A DNA stretch of 20,624 nt from Halocaridina rubra (taxonomy: Eukaryota; Arthropoda; Malacostraca; Decapoda; Atyidae), in assembly GCA_037179515.1 (NCBI GenBank), contig JAXCGZ010022057.1:1-20624 (forward strand), read 5' to 3'. Made by a program: the position numbers and the translations under genes. Below the pieces are notes generated by a model. It was given only the letters and a program-made list of their open reading frames with translations. It searched no databases and was not told the DNA's origin. Of this stretch, positions 9,545 to 20,624 are shown in pieces. The stretch's first letter is position 1; each line of letters starts with the position of its first letter.

Positions 9545-10667
9545 CTGCTGGTAAGCGTCTTGAAGTTTCTTCACTTGTACTTTTCTTCCACAGATGCTAT
9601 ATATTTTTTATACTTCTATTTTTTTTTTCTTCTTTCTCTTCGGTAAAGTGTCGGCGTGGATTGATCCCGAGCTGTCCACCACTGACGTAGGGATTTCCTC
9701 CTACGTTATATACTTATAATTATGGTAGCGTGGTTGGTGAAAGACATCTTCCTTTCTATACATTTATTCTTATTTTAACATCTATGTACTCAGAGCTCCT
9801 ATTACTACAGTTCCTGTCACGACTAATTCCTGAGTCCCACCCCGGAAGGGGGGGAGGCTAACTCAGCTGTACTGTGTTAACTCTGCTGCTGGCAAGGCCC
9901 GGTCTCTAACTCAACTCACTGTGCCTTGGGTGGTTCTTGAAATACCCCCAGGGGCAGGGCGTGGCTTGACATCCAATCCTGCCAATGAAATCAAGTGACA
10001 TCTAGTCCTGCAAATCAACGCCAGGTTCGAAGTGGAGTCCCTCCTATTTCCGGGGAGGAGCTATTTCAACAAGCCTATAGAACGGAAAAGTTCCAGGTCA
10101 GAGCGTGGCTATTGGGCATCTCTCCAGGGCATGTACATACGTACGGGCCACATGTTTGTGTTTCTTGTGGTTTAGGAAATGGCTAACTTCCTGGCCTTTC
10201 CTATCCTCTCCAGGTACTCGATGCCAGATCCTAAGTCTCATGGTTCCGGTCATATATCTCCTTGACATAAATCCTAGCCATAAATCTTGGTGGTCCCAAG
10301 GGAAAACAGGGTCTGCACCCAAAACTCAATAAAAGTGAGGGCATGTAATAAAATATCTGTGCCCTCGACCAACCGTTACCCCTCAAGATTTGTTACAAGT
10401 TTCAGATCCTGGCTTCAGCATGACGGACTGGCTTCAGCATGACGGAAGTCATGCGACATTTTAAAATCGTTCATATTGCATTTTTTTTGTAGTTTCACAA
10501 CCCAGGATTTTTTTTAGGTGTTTCTTCTTGCTTAAAGAATATGAGTATTATTGAAAGATTTTTAATACGATTTTTGAATTATTCATATTGCGCCTCATTT
10601 ATTACTATTTTGTTCATCTGTTTCAACTCATTTCAATTTAACAGTTCAGTATTTTTTATTTCATCAT

Positions 10668-10670
<3 letters not shown>
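9545..10670. other. GC-richer unassigned stretch with small repeats
   Basis: No gene recognised. Seen directly: a 7-base stem ACGTAGG (9685-9691) with CCTACGT (9700-9706); two related words beginning TGACATC followed by ATCCTGC or AGTCCTGC near 9968-10020; and an inverted pair GAGGGCA (10337-10343) with TGCCCTC (10360-10366), which encloses an AATAAA-like word. Another AATAAA lies at 10328-10333. The short overlapping frames on both strands between 9995 and 10332 have no recognisable content. Confidence 0.4.
10409..10446 (+). repeat. Perfect 19-base tandem duplication
   Basis: CTGGCTTCAGCATGACGGA occurs at 10409-10427 and again at 10428-10446 with no mismatch and no spacer. It looks like a recent local duplication. 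Confidence 0.95.

Positions 10671-10676
<6 letters not shown>

Positions 10677-10712
<36 letters not shown>
10677..10712 (+). repeat. (GA)n microsatellite
   Basis: About 18 GA units. Confidence 0.95.
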
Positions 10713-10715
<3 letters not shown>

Positions 10716-11038
10716 TGTCAGACTCAATTTTTTTTTTACAGTGAACTTTTGGGAGTGTTTTGCGAGTCACAAAAGATGAGAGAGGAATCTCTAATCCATT
10801 TTTATTTTAAAAGCCAGCTCATCTGTCTCCCAAATGACGCTTTTCTAATTTCATAATTTTGTAAAAATATTTAAATTAAATAATTTTTTTAATGATAAGT
10901 CATACATACCTTTGTTTCGGGAGCTTAATGCTTTATCACTTCATTCCTCGTTTAAAACCCTCCTTATGGCCCATGATAGTATCCTGATGGCCCCTCCCCC
11001 TTCCCCTCCCTTGTCTTCAACTCCTTAGTACTCATCCC

Positions 11039-11043
<5 letters not shown>

Positions 11044-11124
<81 letters not shown>
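11044..11124 (+). repeat. (CT)n microsatellite, long
   Basis: About 40 uninterrupted CT units in a pyrimidine-rich surrounding (C-rich blocks at about 10988-11010 and 11130-11141). Homopurine-homopyrimidine tracts of this length can form triplex (H-) DNA. Confidence 0.95.
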
Positions 11125-11125
<1 letters not shown>

Positions 11126-11367
11126 AGCCTCCACCTCCCCCCCATGATTTTTTCAAAGGTTATCTTGATAACTTATCATCACCTCGCTGATAACAAATAG
11201 TGGTACATTTCGTACTACATCTTGGTTTTAGGATTACCAATAATTTCATACCTAAAGTTATGTAGATGCTATGGTATTTGCTGTTAAGTAGTTAATAGTA
11301 TGAAATTAGCCTTGAATACCATCACAGCAGTAACAACATCAAGGAAAACAACAACAGCGGCAGTGAC

Positions 11368-11405
<38 letters not shown>
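11368..11405 (+). repeat. (AAT)n microsatellite at left edge of palindrome
   Basis: About 12 AAT units directly outside the left arm of the large inverted repeat. A related ACT/AAT tract sits outside the right arm at 13938-13983. Confidence 0.95.
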
Positions 11406-11407
<2 letters not shown>

Positions 11408-11506
11408 GTAATTTCAGAGGTAGCTGGCTCTTTCCAGTGATTGACAAGTATTGATGAGCAGCATCCAGTAGAAGGACTTTTGCTGGCCGAGTCATTTGGG
11501 CCACTT

Positions 11507-12420
11507 GGATCAGGACTTGGTCCTATCCTCTTTTCCATTTACGTAAATGATCTATCTTCTTTCATTTCTGACTGTCTAGTCGTACAATATGCAGATGACT
11601 CAACTACTCCATAGTTGTGATATTAATAATCTCCCAAAGCTAACCTTAAGAGCAGAAAACACTCTGTCAAAAATTAAAACCTATTTTCAAGTAATTAGGC
11701 TGTTAATTAACGAAAGTAAAATACAATGCATATTTATTGGTTCAAGGTTCCACATAGCACAAATTCCAGAAAACACAACAATTAATTTTTGCGACAATTT
11801 TATTACACTTAGCAAAACAATCAGAAACCTAGGAATTACTTTGATAACTACATGTTGTTTGATTCCCACATAGATAAAGTATGCAAAAAGGTTACTGGAA
11901 CATTAATGTACTTATCACTTATAAAAGACAATTTTGAGACTACCACTCGAATAACTGTTGTTGAATCTCTAGCCCTAAGTCGCATTAATTACTGCACAAC
12001 TGTTTGGGGGCTACTACTAAGACTCAGATAAACAGAATACAGAAGCTTATTAATTTTTCAGCTCGAGTTGCCCTGGGAGGAATAAGAAAATATGACCACA
12101 TCACACCAGCTCTCAATAAACTTGGGTGGCTGCGGGCAGAAAACATGGTCGCTTATGCTATTTATGTTTTTGTATACAAAATTTTGGACCATCATTATCC
12201 TAGCTGGCTATTTGATTTAAAGACAGTCAGGGATATAAGGGGAACCAACACAAGACAGAGCAGTCAGCTCTTTATTCAGAGAACAAACACAGAAGCAGGT
12301 TCAAAGATGATCACTATTAAAGGGCCAACACTCTGGAACAATATTCCAGAGCATCTTAAAAATGCATCCTCCTTCACAGCTTTCAAAGGCAAACTATATA
12401 GTTTTCTTTTGGACAAATAG
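11507..12420 (+). pseudogene. Reverse transcriptase C-terminal part, three frameshifts
   Basis: It starts near GSGLGPILFSIYVNDL, then the catalytic YADD at 11588-11599, after which the frame shifts (the original frame stops at 11612). It continues as DINNLPKLTLRAENTL and on to NLGITL; shifts again near 11845; continues as a segment with FDSHIDKVCKKV and RINYCTTVWG; and shifts once more near 12007 at a G run. The last segment (to TAG at 12418-12420) contains IQKLINFSARVALGG, HITPALNKLGWL and GPTLWNNIP, a typical LINE RT C-terminal region. The 138-codon frame that begins at 12004 is this last piece and not a gene of its own. Confidence 0.85.
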
Positions 12421-12793
12421 TTGCTGCTCACGCATAAACTAAACTTAATGATTTAATGCAATTTCCCATAACACTACCACTCTATATGTAAACTAATATC
12501 GACTTCTCTGTTCTCTAAGTTACGAACTAATTATTCTCATTGAAAGGAAAACAAATATGGTAATGATGCCGATCATAACGATACTGTATCTAGTGTTATT
12601 ATTACTATATTATTAACATTATTGTTAACATTTTTATTACATCATTACTATTTTCTATGAAAGCTACATTTAATTTAACTGTATGTATTACCCTCTTACT
12701 CATTAGTTCAATTACATGTCTACTTATAAGTTGCTTTTATTTTTAGAAGAATTACCATTGTACAAAAATGGAAATAAATGTTTGTTTGTTTGT
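11507..12793 (+). mobile_element. 5'-truncated LINE fragment of a second family, inserted in the palindrome
   Basis: Plus-strand non-LTR element beginning inside the reverse transcriptase and ending with a 3' UTR of about 370 bases and a tail reading AAATAAATG followed by TTTG units (about 12771-12793). The sequence before it pairs with the right arm up to about 11506, and pairing resumes at about 12797. That brackets the insertion independently of the protein evidence. Protein style is Jockey-like rather than like the CR1/L2 copies at the left of the window. No clear target-site duplication could be made out by eye. Confidence 0.8.
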
Positions 12794-13937
12794 CTGTCGC
12801 CGCTATCCTGGGGCCAGAAATCACAATCCACAAGGAGAGCCATGTGTGATCTACCATCAACAGATCTTATGTCCCTCCCCAGATATGGTTACCACTGGAA
12901 GACCCTCCCCTCTTCCTAGTCAGAACCCAATTGGAATCTCTATGTGTATCTTTTACTATAATTGGTCTGGCGTAGACCTAGTGACTATAAGTCCCTGCCA
13001 TCCGGAATTGAAGAAGCTTAAAGAGAGAGGACCCTTTGGTTCATTCAGTCAGAGAATAGTAATCCTTAGGAAAATAATCCAGAGAGGCTGGATTGAGTCC
13101 TCAGTCATTCTAGGCAGGGTCATTATCAATCAGGCATCAGGCAGATTTAAGTCTAGACTTCAGCAAGGTGTAATATAGAGAGCACTTTATCCTCAGATGA
13201 TTTTGGGTCTAGAAGCTGTTATGAAATACTTCAAGAATAAATGCCACTAATTTTCTCAAGACCCATGTTTTATTTAATTCTTACTCCAACGGGAACATAT
13301 GATGTAAGAAGTAGAGAAATGTCCATCATAACTAGTTTATGATGGACGCTTCTCTACTTCATATCTTCTCGTTGGAGTAATAATTAAATCAAACATGGGT
13401 CTTGGAAGAATGGGCGTAACATTTATTCTTGAGGTGATTCACAACATCTTTTAGACCCAAAAGCCTCTGAGGATACAGTACTCTCTATCGTACATCTTGC
13501 TGAAAATTTAGGCTTAAGTCTACCTGATGGCTGACTGATGGCTGTGCTTAGAATGACTGAGGACTTGAGTAGCCTCTCAGGACACCTGGCTAAGAATTAC
13601 TAAGCGAACTGAATGAACAAGGCTCTTCTCTTTTTCTAAGCTTCTCCAGCTAGACCTATTACAGTAAAAGCTACACATACATAGATATTCCAATTGAGTT
13701 TCGGTTAGGCAGAGGGGAGGGTCTTTCGGTGGAAACCACATCTGGGGAGGGGCATAAGATCTATTGATGGTAGATCGCACATGGCCTTGCTTGTGAATTG
13801 TGGTTTCTTGTTCCAGGGAATGCAGTTACAGGTGCCCCACATAACTCGGCCAACAAAAGGCCTTCTACCGGACGCTGCTCGTCAATATTTGTCATCCACA
13901 AGAAACAGAGCTAGCTATCTCCGAAGCTACCACCATC

Positions 13938-13983
13938 ACTACTACTACTACTACTACTACTAATAATAATAATAATAATAATA
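13938..13983 (+). repeat. (ACT)n(AAT)n compound microsatellite at right edge of palindrome
   Basis: About 8 ACT units followed by about 7 AAT units, directly outside the right arm. It mirrors the AAT tract at the left edge in position, though not strictly in sequence. Confidence 0.9.
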
Positions 13984-14133
13984 AAATAAAAGTAATGCAA
14001 AAGCCGCTAATTCTATTTTAATTGATTAGTGCTAGACGTATATCATTGCTATTATCTAAACCTGTACACTTGAAGATAAGGTTTCACTATTGCATCACAT
14101 ATCTAATGATGTATTTCCAGAGTAAGGTGAGCA

Positions 14134-14136
<3 letters not shown>

Positions 14137-14180
<44 letters not shown>
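14137..14180 (+). repeat. (TC)n microsatellite
   Basis: About 22 TC units. The frame reading SLSLSL across it is an artefact. Confidence 0.95.
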
Positions 14181-16152
<1,972 letters not shown>

Positions 16153-16385
16153 TATTTCAGGAAACGGCGCCTGTATAATACAGAGCCCTTACCGAAAAGA
16201 AATTTAAGTCACACATACTAGGAAGGGTTTATATAATTTCCATACGGATTCACATCATGGTCGTAATTGGCGTTATAAGAGTATTGAGTTATACGATAAT
16301 TTGTTATCCGTATTATCAAAGTTTGGTGAGTTAATTTAAATGAATTTCGTCTAGTATGGCCAAAGGGAATCAGATAGAGCAGACT

Positions 16386-18236
<1,851 letters not shown>

Positions 18237-18445
18237 GAGAGTCAGGTGCGGGTAAGACAGAAGCTAGCAAGCAAGTATTGCGTTTCTTAGCAGCAACGTC
18301 CCTCCACAGGCGTGAAATTGACAGAGTCAGAGATCGGCTATTGCAGTCTAATCCCTTGTTGGAAGCCTTTGGTAATGCCAAAACCAACCGCAATGATAAT
18401 TCCAGCAGATTTGGCAAATACATGGATATTGAGTTTAATTTTAAG
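18237..18445 (+). CDS. Class I myosin heavy chain, motor exon with P-loop and switch I (partial gene)
   Basis: Exon of an unconventional myosin: an actin-based ATPase motor, single-headed, usually membrane-associated. With one base from the previous exon it encodes 70 residues. [12 protein letters not shown] (1-12) is the ATP-binding P-loop, followed by a short loop 1. [16 protein letters not shown] (35-50) and [12 protein letters not shown] (53-64, with switch I) are typical of class I. The acceptor is AACAG at 18236 and the donor is AAG/GTGAGG at 18445/18446. It enters in phase 1 and ends in phase 0. Together with the next exon it looks most like the Myo1C / Drosophila Myo61F group; class I is firm, the subgroup is my impression. 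The ATG at 18188 lies in intron and is not a start. Confidence 0.95.
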
Positions 18446-19655
18446 GTGAGGACTATTCAAGAACTTATTGTATTGTTTTTAACAGAAACCTGGGAGTGTT
18501 AAGTATTATTATTTATATACTGTATCATTCGAGTTTTCTATGTAATTTAGAGTAGCCTTAAAGTAAAATTTAGGCACGGTTTCAAATAACAGCACAAGAA
18601 CAAGTCTTGATATTGCTGGTATGCCCATATGTTTGTGTTCATATCTGTTTTTCTTTTAATGATATCAAAGTTGTGGTGATGATGTGTTCATATTCCCTTG
18701 TAATGTCTCTTAAAAGATTGTCAGTGACCTTGTACATATTATCATATGAAGATACAGGTATTTTATCTGTTCTCTAATATCGAGATAAATTAGTAATTAT
18801 GTATGTTGCTGATCTGTTTATGGCTGGAGAGTTCTTAGAGCAAGACACTCTCCTTTCATGTTTAGAAGACTAACTGTGTAATAAGAGTCCCTTTGTCATT
18901 CATCAGTTTAGTTGGGCTCAATAAATATAGATAAGATAATGAAATTTCATTGTAATAACTCCATCAGGGTCTTTTATTTATTATATACTGTAGTTGTAGT
19001 ATTTATATTTTGATATAAAGCAAAATTCTCCCCTATGAAGATGTGCATATATAAGACTTTTATTTTGCAGCCATTAATGAAAAACTATTTCATTAGTGAT
19101 CAAAAACTATTTTAACTCCAGAATTCAATACTTTCCCTTAGAATGTTTTGGTGTATAATGTAAGCAAGTAGGCCATATGTACAATGATTCCTCCACTTCT
19201 TATAAAGATTGATTTTTATAATGGCTTTTATTTTATATACTGGTTCTTAAAAACAGTATACAATGCATTATCTGTGCGCTGAAGAGTATTTCTAGATTGC
19301 TTAAGTAAAAGATATATAGATAAAGCGAGATGTTTTGTAAAGACATAAGTTATGTTTCTCTTTATATGGTTGTTCTCCAGTTGAAATAGAGAAGGTATTT
19401 ATAGACCTTTATCCATTCAGGGTACTTTAAATAACTTAAAGTATCATTACCATCTTTTAATACAGTGCTACACAAATAAATAATGACTGCAGTTAAGCAG
19501 ATTTGGATGAAATCTTGAAACAGATAGATATTGGTTCTTGTATGTATTCTTAACCATTGCCTTATTACTAATACATTTTTATTTCTATTTTTGATACTTG
19601 AAATATCTGGCTGTGCTTTTGAACTTAGTATATATAAGTATATATTTTTTTCCAG
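18446..19655 (+). other. Myosin intron (1210 bases)
   Basis: GT-AG intron with donor GTGAGG and a T-rich acceptor ending TTTTTTTCCAG. It is AT-rich, and no repeat or nested gene was seen. Confidence 0.9.
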
Positions 19656-19835
19656 GGAGAACCAGTTGGAGGTCACATCTTGAACTACCTTCTGGAAAAA
19701 TCCCGCGTAATACATCAAGAGAAAGGCGAGAGAAACTTCCATGTGTTTTACCAACTGTTGGCTGGTGCTCCTGATGAACTCCTCCAAAAACTTAAGCTTG
19801 AGAGGGATGCAAACCATTACCACTTTCTGAAGCAG
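19656..19835 (+). CDS. Class I myosin heavy chain, second visible exon
   Basis: Exactly 60 codons, phase 0 at both ends. It begins [18 protein letters not shown], the conserved myosin segment after switch I, then [15 protein letters not shown], then the acidic/Leu helix [11 protein letters not shown], and ends HYHFLKQ. This joins seamlessly to the previous exon (…IEFNFK). [15 protein letters not shown] and the [12 protein letters not shown] block resemble Myo1C-type motors. The donor is CAG/GTAAGC. In the family the chain would go on to a surface loop and then the IDD-type segment, so more exons must follow beyond this window or beyond the microexon. Confidence 0.95.
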
Positions 19836-20423
19836 GTAAGCAGCTTCTATATATATATATAATGAAAAAAATCATTCTTTTTCTGGGAATAAGGGGAATT
19901 TTGTAGATTTTGGAGTATCCAATTTTTTTTTTAATATATATCTTAGCTCTAGTAGTTTGATTGTAAGTAGAAAAGCTGTCTTTATGTATACCAAATTAGT
20001 AAATACATACTATTATTTATACTTGATGATCTTTACTTTATTCATTAATTTCTGATAATGCAATGCAATATAATTTAAGTGGAATGCAAATTTTGGATTT
20101 CATAATGAAGTAAAGTTTTCTCATCACAAAGCATTCCATCATTGTAGTTATGGCTTGATATTGCCCAGTGGCTGTAATTTTGAGGGTATATTGTATATCA
20201 TTGGATAGATTGTAGTCATGTTGTACTTTTGATGACATACTTGTCACAAATCATATGCACTGTAAGGTAGAGATAAATGTTGATATATATAGTCATAAGC
20301 TCTGCACCTTTTCATAACACCCTAGATGTCATTTGATATGCCAAGCATTGCAGTCGTATTGCTTAGAGAGCTTTTTATACATTCATGCTCATTTGCAAGC
20401 GTGTTTTGTTTTCCCAAAATCAG
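19836..20423 (+). other. Myosin intron following the second exon
   Basis: AT-rich, with a short TA tract just after the donor (19849-19861). If the microexon at 20424 is not used, the intron extends beyond the window. Confidence 0.6.
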
Positions 20424-20462
20424 CCTGATCAGCCAGAGGTGCTGTATAATTCTTACATCCAG
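20424..20462 (+). CDS. Possible 39-base myosin microexon
   Basis: Between TTTTCCCAAAATCAG and GTAAGG lies a 39-base segment with no stop in phase 0, the phase required by the previous exon. It encodes 13 residues beginning PDQPEVLY. Both splice sites look reasonable and the length is a multiple of three, so inclusion or skipping keeps the frame. The predicted place is the surface loop after the LKQ end of the second exon. I do not recognise the peptide as a conserved myosin sequence, so it could be an optional loop insert or a chance match. Confidence 0.4.
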
Positions 20463-20624
20463 GTAAGGGTAGGCAATAGTCGCTTCTTGCAATGTAAAAT
20501 TATTGTTTTACTGATTGTGCTTTATCTATGTCAGTAGTTTTAAGAACCAGATGCTATTCGGAATGCAGCTTTGAGATGGTTTCGCATTAATATTCAAGTC
20601 CAACTTAACCACTTGCGATCATAT
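20463..20624 (+). other. Unassigned end of window
   Basis: Presumed myosin intron. No further exon that fits the family was found before the window ends. Confidence 0.45.

Larger units (their letters stand above)
11403..13935. repeat. Large imperfect palindrome (foldback-like), left arm split by a LINE
   Basis: The right arm (13337 to about 13935) is the reverse complement of the left arm, which is in two pieces: about 11403-11506 and about 12797-13331. The centre has TCCATCATAA (13322-13331) and TTATGATGGA (13337-13346), separated by only CTAGT. Further paired blocks include ACCCATGTTT with AAACATGGGT near 13260/13395, GATCTACCATCAA with its complement near 12850/13765, and GGCCGAGT (11486) with ACTCGGCC (13843). 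In one stretch of about 85 bases near 13150-13240 I counted 13 mismatches against the other arm, so the arms are clearly diverged. Arm lengths agree (about 600-640 bases) only if 11507-12796 is removed. The family is unknown to me and no transposase is seen. Confidence 0.85.

Noticed and set aside
10098..10332. Overlapping 74- and 75-codon frames on both strands
   Set aside because: They overlap antisense with no recognisable domain or conserved motif, and neither can be preferred.
12768..13178. 136-codon frame in the left arm of the palindrome
   Set aside because: It begins in the LINE tail and crosses the LINE/arm junction, the right arm does not preserve an equivalent frame, and no domain is recognised.

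Overview
This is eukaryotic nuclear DNA, most likely from an arthropod and probably a decapod crustacean. The window is AT-rich and loaded with long dinucleotide and trinucleotide microsatellites. It carries several decayed non-LTR retrotransposons, and it has one conventional gene split by GT-AG introns. The species assignment is inference from repeat style and protein similarity; no sequence search could be run.

Positions 1-6069 are, apart from short tails, pieces of one CR1/L2-like LINE family on the minus strand. Three 5'-truncated or partial copies lie head to tail. Copy B (6069 to 2610) has the end of ORF1, an APE endonuclease and a reverse transcriptase. Copy A (2609 to 792) has reverse transcriptase only, with a long intact frame. 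Copy Z (791 to the window edge) has ORF1 with a coiled coil and the start of an SGNH/GDSL-type esterase domain. A and B each end in the same octamer tail (about three TTCTTATG units on the minus strand), and each tail runs directly into an internal part of the next copy. That suggests template jumping or tail-directed repeated insertion.

Positions 6070-11400 are mostly unannotated AT-rich DNA with microsatellites, a short direct repeat near 8.5 kb, a possible minus-strand coding remnant at 9050-9541, and a GC-richer stretch at 9.8-10.45 kb.

Positions 11403-13935 form a large imperfect palindrome with almost no spacer (centre about 13334). Its left arm is interrupted by a plus-strand, 5'-truncated, frameshifted LINE fragment of a different family (about 11507-12793). 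Without that insert the two arms are about 600-640 bases each.

Positions 13984-18236 are noncoding, with very long TA tracts. The last part is presumably intron of the myosin gene.

Positions 18237-20462 hold two certain exons and one possible 39-base microexon of a plus-strand class I myosin heavy chain (closest in appearance to Myo1C / Drosophila Myo61F). They cover the P-loop, switch I and the following motor-domain segment. The gene starts upstream and ends downstream of what can be recognised here.
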